Shown: piece after piece, positions 36,431-45,566 of the stretch | How the letters are laid out: every line of letters starts with the position of its first letter | Numbering within the stretch: the stretch's first letter is position 1 | DNA from: Hyphomicrobium sp. | GTDB lineage: Bacteria > Pseudomonadota > Alphaproteobacteria > Rhizobiales > Hyphomicrobiaceae | Assembly: GCA_003987725.1 (NCBI GenBank) | Contig: RXJH01000002.1 | Location: 348,461-412,460, forward strand | DNA: 64,000 nt | Direction: 5' to 3' | Notes under the pieces: generated by a model | Told to the model about the DNA's origin: nothing | The model's database searches: none | What the model saw: the letters and a program-made list of their open reading frames with translations, nothing else | Position numbers and translations under genes: made by a program

Positions 36431-38329
36431 TTACGGATAGACGCGGAACGTCGAAAGCACACCGCCCTGCGGGATCTTGTCGAGGCCAGCGGCTTTCGCC
36501 ATGGCCGTCGCGCCGATCGCGCCGAACTTGTCGTCCATATCCAGACCCGCGGTGACCGGGATACCGATCCAGCCGCCGAGTCCCTGGAAGACCGAGATGT
36601 ACTCCTTGTCGCCGACTTTCCAGGCAATCGGGTTGCCGATGATGCCGGAAGCAAGCTTGCGCTCCCAAAGCACCTTGCCGGTGTTGCGATCGACCGCGCG
36701 GAAGTGACCGCTGTTCGAACCGTAGAACATCAGGCCGCCGTCGGTATTGAGCGTGCCGGACCAGTTCGGATAGGGATCCGGAATTTCCCAGTCCGCCGTG
36801 CCGCTCACGATATCGAACTTCTTGATCTTGCCGGTGACGCCAGGCTTCTCAGGATACATGTAGACGTTGGCGAAGACGTACACAGTGCCCTGCTGGGTAT
36901 GCGTGCGATCCTGCGGTTCGTCTTCCATGCACCAGTTGTTGGTCGGGCAATAGAACTTGTTCGGTTCTTTCGGATCGACCGAGCACGGCTGCTGGTCCTT
37001 GCCACCCATCGCCGACGGGCATGCCTGGACGTTGCGGTGACGCTCGAACGGCGAGTGCTCATAGACCTTGATCGGACGGCCGGTCTTGAGATCGACCTTT
37101 TCGGCCCAGTTCACGGTCACGAACTTGTTGGCCCGGAGCAGCGTGCCATCGTCGCGATTGAGAACGTAGTTGAAGCCGTTACGGTCGAAGTGAACAAGGA
37201 CGTCCTGCTTCTTACCGTCGATGTCGAGATTATCGACGAGGATGTTCTCGTTGACGCCGTCATAGTCCCATTGATCGAACGGTGTCATCTGGTAGGCCCA
37301 GGCGACCGAGCCATCTTCAACGTGGCGAGCGAAAATGGTCATCGACCACTTGTTGTCCCACTTACCGTTGTTGCACTCGTCATGGGTCTTGGCGCCGCAG
37401 CGATAAGACGGGCTCCAGTGGCCGGGGTTACCGGTCGACCAGTAGACGAGCTTCCGCTTCGGGTCGTAGCTGCCCCATGCCCAATACGAGCCGCCGCCGA
37501 TTTTCCATTCGCCGCCGTTCGTGGCCGGGTAACTCGAAACACCGATGTCGGAACCGGCCGTGCCGTACTCAGGGTGCGCCTTGTTGGTGTCTTTCGTCAG
37601 GCACACGTCCTTGTCCGGGCCATTCGAATGGCACTTCCATACGACCTTGCCGGTCTTGAGGTCGTAGGCCGTCAAACGTCCGCGTGCTGCGAATTCGTCG
37701 CCGCCAAAGCCTGCGATCACAAGGTTTTCAGCGATCAGCGTCGGGCCGGTGATCGTTTCTCCCTTTTCAGGATACGCATGCTTGACGACCCACACTTCCT
37801 TGCCCGTTGACGCGTCGAGAGCGATTACGAAACCATCGAGCGTATGATAGATGACCTTGCCGTCAGCATAGTTGACGCCGCGATGAACGGTGTCGCAGCA
37901 GGCGCGCGGTACGGCAGTTTCGTCACGATCGGTTTTCTTGACGTAGTTCCAGACCTGGACGGGATTGTCGGGATCCGTCAGATCAAGTGCCTGCAAAATA
38001 TTGCACTGGGCCATGTTGGGGCAGCCCGATGAGAAGTACATCATCGGCTTGCCGTCATGAATGACGACGATCGGCTGGCCTTCATGTCCGCGCAGTGCGC
38101 CGGTCGATTGCGACCAGGCAAGCTGCAGCTTGTCGACGTTACCGGTATTGATGTCGGAAAGATCCGAATGGCGCGTCAGCTGGTTGTCGCGGCCGGGCGC
38201 CGGCCACAAATTCGGGTTCTTCGCCTCTTGTTCGATCTGTTCGTTGGCAAAGCTGGGTACAGCAGAGGCACCGCATAGGAGTGCCACCGCAAGCCCGCCC
38301 GCCAACAGGAATGATTTCCTGAAGCTCAT
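36431..38329 (-). CDS. xoxF: Lanthanide-type PQQ alcohol (methanol) dehydrogenase XoxF, copy A
   Basis: 632 residues with signal peptide (…SAVPSFA-N). It is an eight-bladed quinoprotein with 'QSTGALRGHEGQPIVV', vicinal cysteines C144-C145 of the PQQ pocket, metal ligands E212 and N301, catalytic D355, and D357 two residues on (FDQWDYDG). An Asp at that last position marks lanthanide-dependent enzymes; calcium MxaF has Ala. It should oxidise methanol or another short alcohol to the aldehyde in the periplasm. No mxaI-type small subunit is present. ATG at 38329 with GAGAGGA upstream. First gene of operon A; its own 267-bp upstream region holds an operator-like dyad. Confidence 0.95.
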   Translation of the reverse strand: MSFRKSFLLAGGLAVALLCGASAVPSFANEQIEQEAKNPNLWPAPGRDNQLTRHSDLSDINTGNVDKLQLAWSQSTGALRGHEGQPIVVIHDGKPMMYFSSGCPNMAQCNILQALDLTDPDNPVQVWNYVKKTDRDETAVPRACCDTVHRGVNYADGKVIYHTLDGFVIALDASTGKEVWVVKHAYPEKGETITGPTLIAENLVIAGFGGDEFAARGRLTAYDLKTGKVVWKCHSNGPDKDVCLTKDTNKAHPEYGTAGSDIGVSSYPATNGGEWKIGGGSYWAWGSYDPKRKLVYWSTGNPGHWSPSYRCGAKTHDECNNGKWDNKWSMTIFARHVEDGSVAWAYQMTPFDQWDYDGVNENILVDNLDIDGKKQDVLVHFDRNGFNYVLNRDDGTLLRANKFVTVNWAEKVDLKTGRPIKVYEHSPFERHRNVQACPSAMGGKDQQPCSVDPKEPNKFYCPTNNWCMEDEPQDRTHTQQGTVYVFANVYMYPEKPGVTGKIKKFDIVSGTADWEIPDPYPNWSGTLNTDGGLMFYGSNSGHFRAVDRNTGKVLWERKLASGIIGNPIAWKVGDKEYISVFQGLGGWIGIPVTAGLDMDDKFGAIGATAMAKAAGLDKIPQGGVLSTFRVYP

Positions 38330-38595
38330 GGGTTTTCCTCTCCATCCTTTTCGATACAGACGCTTGCCTCGCCACCGTGCCTTTCGGCGCCGGTTCGCTT
38401 CCAATTTGCGGCCACACAAGCAAGAGCAATCGGCATTGCATCTTTTCGGCGCCAGGCAGACACGCGCTCAGCACGCGTAACTTTTCCCGGCAAAAGAGCG
38501 GAGGATGGCGTGAACATCTGGAGGACCGGATCTTCACCCCAACCTACCGCAAGCGTGGCAGCCAGACACTAGGTGTCAGATCCCCAGCCCACCAC

Positions 38596-38608
38596 GGGAT
38601 GACTTCCC
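38596..38608. promoter_or_regulatory. Candidate quinoprotein-regulon operator before xoxF copy A
   Basis: GGGAT-GAC-TTCCC, a 5-3-5 dyad, about 270 bp upstream of the xoxF-A ATG and 57 bp beyond the end of the response-regulator gene. The xoxF-B copy is at nearly the same distance (about 255 bp). A separate 13-bp dyad, GACAC-TAG-GTGTC, lies close by at about 38562-38574. Confidence 0.6.
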
Positions 38609-38664
38609 GATGTTTTTTGGCTGCATTCCCATTACGATCGGGATTGATCGGTTGAAGTGCGGTC

Positions 38665-39288
38665 CTAGTTCTTGCGCATTTCAAGCGCCATTCTGATGAG
38701 ATCGGCGGTTCTTTCGACCGCGAGCTTGTTCTTCATCAGGCTGCACGCATTGGCGACCGTCTTGTAGGCGACGTTTAACGTCCCGGCGATTGCGGAAAGG
38801 CTCTTACCCTCACCCAGCAACCGCAGAATTTCGATTTCGCGCATGGTCAACCGCTCGAGAAGATCGCCGTCGCCGGAAAACTGCTTCATAGCGAGATCCG
38901 TTGCAATTTCCCGCTCTACGTAGCGCTTGCCTTCGGCGACGCGCAGCACTGCGGTTACGAGTTCTTCGGCGGACGCACCTTTCGAAATGTAACCTCGGGC
39001 GCCTGCCTGCACGGCGCGGGCGGCATAAATTGCTTCGGCATGCATGCTCAGCATCAGGACCTTGGCGTTAGGGTTCTCAATAAGAAAGCGTTTCAGAAGT
39101 TCGAGGCCGCTTGATCCGGCGAGACTGATATCAAGCACGACGATATCGGGACTCTGCTGGCGAAATACCGTGAGTGCTTCATAGCTCGTCGCCGCTTCAT
39201 AGATGTCCGCGCTCGGGATCGCGGAGAGCAGGCGGCGGACGCCTTGGCGGACGAGAACGTGATCATCGACCAATAAGATCTTCATCAT
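38665..39288 (-). CDS. NarL-family response regulator
   Basis: 207 residues: receiver (1-120) with acidic pair D8-D9, phospho-acceptor D53 (VLDIS) and K103 (YISKG), then a LuxR-type HTH (about 142-205). The recognition helix, AYKTVANACSLMKNKL, is nearly the same as that of the regulator at 53706 (SYKTVAADCAMLRTKL). It overlaps the kinase gene by four bases and ends the long xoxF-B operon. It probably activates the xox genes. Confidence 0.92.
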   Translation of the reverse strand: MMKILLVDDHVLVRQGVRRLLSAIPSADIYEAATSYEALTVFRQQSPDIVVLDISLAGSSGLELLKRFLIENPNAKVLMLSMHAEAIYAARAVQAGARGYISKGASAEELVTAVLRVAEGKRYVEREIATDLAMKQFSGDGDLLERLTMREIEILRLLGEGKSLSAIAGTLNVAYKTVANACSLMKNKLAVERTADLIRMALEMRKN

Positions 39289-40640
39289 ATCCCTGTGCCT
39301 GTTCTCAAGGGTTCGGATGCGCTGGATTTAGTCGCGGGATAAGGGAATTTAGCCTCAACCAGCGTGCCGCTGCCGTCCGGACGATTCCTGATGCTGAATG
39401 TGCCGTTGCGCGAGGCAACCCGCTCGCGCATGCCCGTCAGCCCGTGTCCGGAACGATTGGATTTCAGGCCCCCGCCATCATCGACGACACACACGCGGAT
39501 GCCGCCGTCCTCCACGGCAACCGTGGCGTCTATCGCCGACGTATTGCCGTGACGAACGGCATTGCTCATGCTCTCTTGAATGATGCGATACACGACGGAA
39601 TCGAGTTCAGCCCCAACGCCGCCCTCCGGAATGGTCGTGTGAACATTCAAGCCCGGATGACGGGATGTCCAGAATTCAACCAACCGCTGAACGGCCGCCT
39701 CGAGCCCAAGGTCTTCGACCGTTCCGGTTCTCAGCCGGCCAAGAATTTGGAGGACACGCTTCTGACTGAGACCTACCGCCTCGCGAATGGAATCGAGGCG
39801 CTCGAGCACGTCGCGGTTTGCGCCATCTCCGAGAGCCTTCTGCACGGAGGCAGCGTCAAGGCCGACGGAAAACAGGAGTGGCCCGATCTCGTCATGGAGA
39901 TCGCGAGCGAGTTCGGCCCGCTCTTCGTCCTGCACGGTCGAAAGCTGTTCTTCCAGCAGCGTTTTCGAAGCCTCGGCCTCCTCGAGCTGACCCACCATGT
40001 GGTTGAAGCCGCTGGTAACCGCGCGAAGATCGCGAGGACCGCTTTCAACGAGCCGTAAACTGAAATCGTGCTGCGCCACTCTCGCAATGGCGTGGCGCAA
40101 TTGATCGAGCGGTTTTAATTCCCGCTCAACGGTCCAGTAGATGAGCGCCGAAACAAGCCCGGCAAGAATCCCTGCGAGGAGCAAGCTGTTCCCAAGGTCT
40201 TCCCAAACCTCCTGCACTTCGTTGCGGGGTTCCGCCTCGATCAGAAAGGCCGAATAGCCCCGCACATTCGGCGGCGTCGGAACTCGTGCAGATTCGGGTG
40301 AACCTCCGAGCAATCCATAAAACCAAGCTGGTGCTGGATCATCGGGTGTTTCGAGATGCGATTGCACGACCCGGCTCCCGTCCATGTCGAGAAGCGATAC
40401 GCGCAGATGGCGTCCGTTGTTAAATTGCTCGATGATGCCGCTCAATTTCTGATACGGGTTCGGAGATCCCTTCAGCCCGTTGACTCCGTCCTCCAACACC
40501 TGTTTTCCAACCACGAATGCTGAATGCAGTTCGGTCTCAATTTTTGCAGCGGCGCGCCAGTATGACATGAACGCTCCGATCAACAAGCTTAGAGCCAGCA
40601 CGAGGGCGACGTTCAATAAGAGTCGTTGACGGAGCGACAT
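39285..40640 (-). CDS. Membrane sensor histidine kinase (HisKA_3 type)
   Basis: 451 residues: TM1 (8-28), a periplasmic sensor loop (30-150), TM2 (151-171), HAMP (172-225), a HisKA_3 dimerisation domain with H249 (ARDLHDEIGP), and an ATPase domain with N-box ESMSNAVRHG and G-boxes VDDGGG and GHGLTGMRERV. Translation is taken from the ATG at 40640; no good Shine-Dalgarno is visible. The gene lies between the beta-propeller B gene and its cognate regulator. The periplasmic loop may sense alcohol, aldehyde or metal status. Confidence 0.92.
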   Translation of the reverse strand: MSLRQRLLLNVALVLALSLLIGAFMSYWRAAAKIETELHSAFVVGKQVLEDGVNGLKGSPNPYQKLSGIIEQFNNGRHLRVSLLDMDGSRVVQSHLETPDDPAPAWFYGLLGGSPESARVPTPPNVRGYSAFLIEAEPRNEVQEVWEDLGNSLLLAGILAGLVSALIYWTVERELKPLDQLRHAIARVAQHDFSLRLVESGPRDLRAVTSGFNHMVGQLEEAEASKTLLEEQLSTVQDEERAELARDLHDEIGPLLFSVGLDAASVQKALGDGANRDVLERLDSIREAVGLSQKRVLQILGRLRTGTVEDLGLEAAVQRLVEFWTSRHPGLNVHTTIPEGGVGAELDSVVYRIIQESMSNAVRHGNTSAIDATVAVEDGGIRVCVVDDGGGLKSNRSGHGLTGMRERVASRNGTFSIRNRPDGSGTLVEAKFPYPATKSSASEPLRTGTGI

Positions 40641-40650
40641 GGCGCAAACA

Positions 40651-41619
40651 TTAGGGTTTGATGACGAGGCCCCATGGGAGGCGGCCAACAGGGATGGATT
40701 TCTCCGCTTTCAAGCTTGCGACATCGATTACGGTGACATCATTCGAAAGCCCGTTGGCGGTAAAGAGTTTCGTGTGATCGGTATTGAAGTCCATATGCCA
40801 TGGGCGCTGGCCGACCAGGATAAGGCTCAACGTCTTGTATGTGGCTGTGTCTATGACCGCGATGCGGTTAGCCCGGCCCAGGGCAACAAACGCTCGCTTG
40901 CCGTCGGGAGTGAACTGCACGCCCATGGGCTGAATGAGTTCCGGCCGGACGCCCGGGATGTCGAATGTCAGTCTTTGCTTGATCTTGCGTTGCTCCGCAT
41001 CGATCACCGATACGGTGCCGCCGACTTCGGCAGTGACCCAAACCTCTTTTCCATCGGGCGTATATCGAGCAACGCGTGGACGCGTATCGACGAGCACGTT
41101 GGCAACGACCGTCATCGATTTGATATCGATGAAATGCGCCATGCTCGTCGATTCCGAAGTCGCAACCACGATGGCGTCATCGGGAGATACCGCCATGCCT
41201 TCCGGTTCGACACCGATTTGGATTTCTCCGCGCACTGACCCGTCAGCGGCGCTGATAACCGTCACCATGCCGTCGTCTTCGTTGGCAATGTAAATGAACT
41301 TGCCAGCGTGATCGATATCGAGCAGCTCGGGGTCGGGGCCTGACGTTTCGTGCGTGCTGGTGATTTCGAAGGTCGTCGTATCCATTACGTCGAGGCGGTT
41401 GTCGTCGCCCGCGCAGATAAAAAGCGTTTTGTAATCGGGCGACAGCACCATTCCACGCGGCCGCTTTCCAACGGGCACGGTCTTGATCACTTTCAGCGTA
41501 CTCGTATCGAGTACGGTAATGGTGTTGTCTTTCTCGTTGCTGATGAATGCGGTGCCAGCGAGTGCCGGGTGGGCAATCCAGAACGAAACAAGAGCCAATT
41601 TCCAACCTAATCGCATCAT
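40651..41619 (-). CDS. PQQ-pathway YVTN beta-propeller protein, copy B
   Basis: 322 residues, leader ending …HPALA-G, seven YVTN-type blades (FISNEKDNTITVLDTSTLKVIKTVPVGKRPRG…). It is about two-thirds identical by eye to copy A (32261) and colinear with it throughout, including 'GPDPELLDI', 'NEDDG.VTV', 'GVEPEGMAVSPDD', 'VGGTVS.ID' and a shared C-terminal 'LKAEKS..VGRLPWG'. It precedes the kinase gene by ten bases. Confidence 0.88.
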   Translation of the reverse strand: MMRLGWKLALVSFWIAHPALAGTAFISNEKDNTITVLDTSTLKVIKTVPVGKRPRGMVLSPDYKTLFICAGDDNRLDVMDTTTFEITSTHETSGPDPELLDIDHAGKFIYIANEDDGMVTVISAADGSVRGEIQIGVEPEGMAVSPDDAIVVATSESTSMAHFIDIKSMTVVANVLVDTRPRVARYTPDGKEVWVTAEVGGTVSVIDAEQRKIKQRLTFDIPGVRPELIQPMGVQFTPDGKRAFVALGRANRIAVIDTATYKTLSLILVGQRPWHMDFNTDHTKLFTANGLSNDVTVIDVASLKAEKSIPVGRLPWGLVIKP

Positions 41620-41640
41620 TCAACGCCTATGATCGTCGCC

Positions 41641-42915
41641 TTAGTTTCGCTGCCTGCATTTCGATTCCGGCTCGTCATAGCCGAGCGTGTCGGTGAGGTA
41701 TTTTGGGTGCAGAAAGCCGTCCTGCGGCGATATCGAAACAAGTGCCCGCGGTCCTGCCAGCAGGATCGGCTGGCGCAATTGACGGTCCCACCGGCGAAAA
41801 TTCATGCCTTGCGATTTGAATCCGGCGACCTCGAATTTGTCCGACAGCAAATATGACCGGAGCACGCCCGGATCGGCCGAGTCCGTGCGCGTCACTGCTT
41901 CGCCGAAGGTGCGCACGGCGAGCCACGCGGAATAATCGCGCTCCGTCATGATGCGGCCTGTCTTGCGTTCGAACCGGTTCTGCATTTGCGTCGCGGCACT
42001 CTCCTCGTAGGAGCGATGCCATGAGACGGCGGTTAGGCCGTGCGTGCCTGCAACGGGGCGCGGCTCGTAAGTATTGAACAATAGGTAGTCGCCGAAGCTT
42101 TCCTCGACATCCGCGACGATGATGACGTCGGCGTCTCCGAGCCCCTGCGTGAGCAATGGCATCTGCTTCTGAATCTGCTGATGCCCGGTGTCGGTTCGGC
42201 GGGAGCCCGCGACATACGCATAGGTTTTCTCGCCAACAATTTTTCCGCCAAAGCGTGCCGCTGCCCGACGCACCGCGGCCGCATAGTCTTTGTCCTTCGG
42301 CCTCTCGCCAGAGATCAGCGCCCACTTCCTCCATTGTTTCCAGATCAGGAACTGAGCGAGCGCATCGGCGCGCATCGCCCAGTCGGGAGGGATGTGAAAA
42401 ATGTTTCTCCGGCAGTCTTCGTTACGAAGCCTGTCGTCGCTAGAGCGGACGCTTAGGATAATAGCGTTGCTCGCCTCTGGAAGATCCGCGACGGCAAGAA
42501 GATCGGCGGGTTCGAGATCCGCGACGATCAGCGAAACGCCCGACCTTAAAAGTTCGAGCGCCTTCGGCTTGATATCGTCGCCTTCAGGAATAATGGCTTC
42601 GACCAGCGCATAGTTCTGGCCGATCAGGCGGCCCGTCATGTTGTCTTCTGTAATCCCGACTCGCGCGCCCTGTATGCCTTTATCCGTGTAAATCTTATCG
42701 ATAAGGGAAAGCGGCTCGGCTTCGGCGTAGGTCTTGCCGAGGTAGGCAAGTCTTATGGAGAGCGTCGCGTGCGCGTCGCCACCGGGCGGAGCGTCATCGC
42801 TCCGCACCGGATCAGTCACACACATCAGGAATGCCGCCAACACGAACGCTAACCCTTTGGCAACATGCATTTTGCTCGCGGGGACGTACCCGGCGCTTCG
42901 TTGTGGCCGCGTCAC
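41641..42915 (-). CDS. ABC-type substrate-binding protein of PQQ alcohol dehydrogenase systems, copy B
   Basis: 424 residues, colinear with copy A (33274): 'GYLGKTYAEAEPLSL' region, GARVGITEDNMTGRLIGQNY, CRRNIFHIPPDWAMRADALAQFLIWKQW, GTHGLTAVSWHRSYEE, LAGPRALVSISPQDGFLH. The GTG at 42915 overlaps the cytochrome stop (GTGA) and has GAGGA upstream; an ATG at 42870 is the alternative and would give a shorter leader. No permease or ATPase accompanies it. Confidence 0.87.
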   Translation of the reverse strand: MTRPQRSAGYVPASKMHVAKGLAFVLAAFLMCVTDPVRSDDAPPGGDAHATLSIRLAYLGKTYAEAEPLSLIDKIYTDKGIQGARVGITEDNMTGRLIGQNYALVEAIIPEGDDIKPKALELLRSGVSLIVADLEPADLLAVADLPEASNAIILSVRSSDDRLRNEDCRRNIFHIPPDWAMRADALAQFLIWKQWRKWALISGERPKDKDYAAAVRRAAARFGGKIVGEKTYAYVAGSRRTDTGHQQIQKQMPLLTQGLGDADVIIVADVEESFGDYLLFNTYEPRPVAGTHGLTAVSWHRSYEESAATQMQNRFERKTGRIMTERDYSAWLAVRTFGEAVTRTDSADPGVLRSYLLSDKFEVAGFKSQGMNFRRWDRQLRQPILLAGPRALVSISPQDGFLHPKYLTDTLGYDEPESKCRQRN

Positions 42916-43481
42916 CAAGTCCTCTTCGAGCCCTTATAAAGCGAGTGAACGAACGCAATGATCTTCCAGAGCTCATCGTCGTCCTTGATGATTTCGCCGA
43001 ATGGCGGCATCGGTCCGACGACGGCTTCCTGGCCCTTGCGGCTCACCCCATAAGTCTTCTGCAATGACTGGCTGCCATGCGAGACAAGCCGAAAGAGAAT
43101 GTCGTCGTCGCCGCCATAGACCCAGGTTTCATTCGTGAGTGGCGGACACATGCCGCCACCGCCACCGCCACCGTGACAGCCATTGCAGCTGTACGAGAAG
43201 TAAAGCTTCTTGCCCTCTTCGATTTTGTCGGCCTGATCCGTATAGGGGTTTTTCATTGTCCCTATCGGATTGGCTTTGTCGACTTCGAGCGGTGGCTTAT
43301 GCGTCACCTCTGTCGGCTTCCTGGCCTTGAATTCCTCGTAAGCCTTCGCCGCTGCTGCTTTGGCTGCAGCTTGCGGGTCATCGTCGTCATCGGCCATGAC
43401 GACATGAGCGGATGCGAACAATGCCGCCGTGCCCAACATGAGGGCAGCGAAAAATATAGATACCCAATTCCAATCTCTCAC
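42912..43481 (-). CDS. xoxG: Periplasmic c-type cytochrome, candidate XoxF electron acceptor
   Basis: 189 residues from a GTG at 43481 with AAGGA seven bases upstream (the frame reaches 43553). It has a hydrophobic leader (residues 7-30), an acidic DDDDD start to the mature part, one heme site C99-N-G-C102-H103 followed by a run of seven glycines and a third Cys, and a likely axial Met158 (GPMPPFG). It fits the family of methanol-metabolism-related cytochromes found beside quinoprotein dehydrogenases and probably takes electrons from XoxF. Only operon B has it; operon A must share it or use another. The symbol is by role. Confidence 0.85.
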   Translation of the reverse strand: MRDWNWVSIFFAALMLGTAALFASAHVVMADDDDDPQAAAKAAAAKAYEEFKARKPTEVTHKPPLEVDKANPIGTMKNPYTDQADKIEEGKKLYFSYSCNGCHGGGGGGGMCPPLTNETWVYGGDDDILFRLVSHGSQSLQKTYGVSRKGQEAVVGPMPPFGEIIKDDDELWKIIAFVHSLYKGSKRTW

Positions 43482-43613
43482 GAGCCGATCCTTCCCTGCA
43501 TATTCTGATTGACCCCAAGTTCCCAACTCATTGGTTCGGTTGACGACCGACACCTTCCATTTAACGCGTTCGCCATTGCCGAAATTTCCCGAAATTGATT
43601 GTCAGAGCGCGGC

Positions 43614-45455
43614 TCAATTGCTCCGCTCCTGAGAGAGAAGGCCGAGCAAGCTCACGACCGCAGTGTTGCCGTTCTGGCGTGCCAAATCGGCAGCGGTCTG
43701 GCCTTGCGGCGACTTGAAATTCTGATCGGCGCCCGCCTGTGCCAGCAGGCCGACGATCGGTGCATTGTTGTGGGCGGCGGCGAGAAGAAGCGCCGTCACG
43801 CCCGATCCCGAGACATCGTTGACCTTCGCCCCTTTTGCGATCATCGCCCGGGCAACATCGATCGGACCCGGATCGCTTGGATTGACTTTTTCGATGCGCG
43901 ATACTCCGGCGCCCAATGTCAGCTCCCGGTCTTCAGAACCGGAGATCAGCATCAATGGCGTGAGTTTCGCCTCTCCGTCCGCCGTCTCGACGTTCGCGCC
44001 GGAGGCAATCAGGGCGATCGCGGCCTTGTATTTACTCTCGAGGATTGCCAGAGCGAGCGGCGTCACACCTGTCGGCGTCCGTGCCTCGAGATCGGCGCCG
44101 TGCGTTCCCAGCGCATCGATGGCGGCACCGGAATTACGCAGCACAGCGTGTTGCAACGGCGTGTAGCCGTCCCGGTCCTTTATGTTGACATCGGCTTTGC
44201 GGGCAATCAGCGCCGAGATGATTTCGGGGCGCTCGTTTCGCGCCGCGATGTGCAACGGCGCATATCCCTCGGGATCAAGCTTGTTTACATCGGCGCCCTT
44301 GTCGAGCAGGAACGCGATGCGGTCTTTGTCGTTGGCAAGAACAGCGTTCGATAGCTCCTGGTTGACGTCGGCTCCGTCCTTGAGCCAATTTTCCAGGCGT
44401 TCACGCGTAACCTTCTGGTCGGCCGCGATCGCGACGGGCCCAGGGCTCGTATCCACAATAGGCTTCGTATAGATGCCGTGCGACGGAAGATCCCCGGCGA
44501 CGAAGCAACGGCTGCACTGTACGAGGGGCACGCCATAATCCCGCAGTATCTTTTCGATCTCGGCTTTCTTCGCTTCCAGCGCCAAATCGAATTTGTACTT
44601 GAGGATCCAATCGATCTTCCGGAGGCCGATCGTCAGATCGAATTCCAGCGGAACATCATCCTCGTCGAGATTGACCGGTTGAATGACGAGCGGCTCGCCC
44701 TTCATCGTCTTCAGCCAGCCCGCAAATGGTCCCCACACCGCGGCAACATCGAGTTTGCCGTCGATGACATCCTGAACTTGCCGCCAAGGTTGGGCTGCGG
44801 GATCGAGGTCGGAATTGTGGCTCAGGACGTGCAGGCTGACATTGCTGCGTATGCCGCGCTCAGCCAGCGCCATGCGAATGCCCGACGTCTGAAACGTGCC
44901 AATGGAAAGCTTCTGTAGCTGCGGATCGTCGAGGTTCTTGATCTTCAGGCCGCGATCGCTGCGGTACGCGAGGACATACGTCGTCCGATAGATCGGCTCC
45001 GTCGTCAGGACGCGCTCGAAGCCGACCGGGAGATCGAGCAGGACATCACAGTCGCCCGATTCAAACGTTTGCCGGGTGATTCCGCGCTCGAGATAAGGGC
45101 GCCAGAAATAGGTCACGGACGTGCCCATCTCGGCCGCAATGAGTTCAATGATCTTGTTCTCGAATCCCGCGCGATTGATATCCGAAAGCGGCAAGTTTCC
45201 CGGATCGCCGCAGACCTGAAGCGCCGGAACCCGACGCTCCGTCGCGGCCTTTTTCAACGCGTTGTGATCGGCAGACGTCAACGGCATCTGCGCTTCGAGG
45301 TGAGCGAGCGCCGTCTCGAGACGAAGCTTGTCTTTGTCCGGCGGGGTATCGGCGGCGACAGCGAACTGTCCGGCGAAGCTCAGGCCGGACATCAGCAGTG
45401 CGCCCGCGAGGACCTGGAAACGCCGCGGACGCCGCCAACTGCAATCAGAAGTCAT
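43614..45455 (-). CDS. xoxJ: XoxJ-type periplasmic binding protein fused to ankyrin repeats, copy B
   Basis: 613 residues with a leader (…GQFAVAA-D). The XoxJ domain spans about 55-305 ('LQVCGDPGNLPLSDINRAGFENKI', 'YFWRPYLERGITRQTF', 'YRTTYVLAYRSDRG', 'AAVWGPFAGW', CSRC). Ankyrin repeats then fill about 340-600 (FLLDKGADVNKLDPEGYAPLHIAARNERPEIISALIARKADV, …). The same domain order and the CxxC are conserved in copy A, so the fusion predates the operon duplication. Start ATG 45455 (GAGG nine bases upstream); 45470 and 45542 are alternatives. Confidence 0.88.
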   Translation of the reverse strand: MTSDCSWRRPRRFQVLAGALLMSGLSFAGQFAVAADTPPDKDKLRLETALAHLEAQMPLTSADHNALKKAATERRVPALQVCGDPGNLPLSDINRAGFENKIIELIAAEMGTSVTYFWRPYLERGITRQTFESGDCDVLLDLPVGFERVLTTEPIYRTTYVLAYRSDRGLKIKNLDDPQLQKLSIGTFQTSGIRMALAERGIRSNVSLHVLSHNSDLDPAAQPWRQVQDVIDGKLDVAAVWGPFAGWLKTMKGEPLVIQPVNLDEDDVPLEFDLTIGLRKIDWILKYKFDLALEAKKAEIEKILRDYGVPLVQCSRCFVAGDLPSHGIYTKPIVDTSPGPVAIAADQKVTRERLENWLKDGADVNQELSNAVLANDKDRIAFLLDKGADVNKLDPEGYAPLHIAARNERPEIISALIARKADVNIKDRDGYTPLQHAVLRNSGAAIDALGTHGADLEARTPTGVTPLALAILESKYKAAIALIASGANVETADGEAKLTPLMLISGSEDRELTLGAGVSRIEKVNPSDPGPIDVARAMIAKGAKVNDVSGSGVTALLLAAAHNNAPIVGLLAQAGADQNFKSPQGQTAADLARQNGNTAVVSLLGLLSQERSN

Positions 45456-45566
45456 TGAGGTGACCCTCATTTGAAATCGCGCGCTTGCTCGGAGGTGCTC
45501 ATACCGACGACGGCGCCCGGCGAGGAATTCGCCGAGCGCCAATCGACTTCTCTGCGTCGCGACTGA

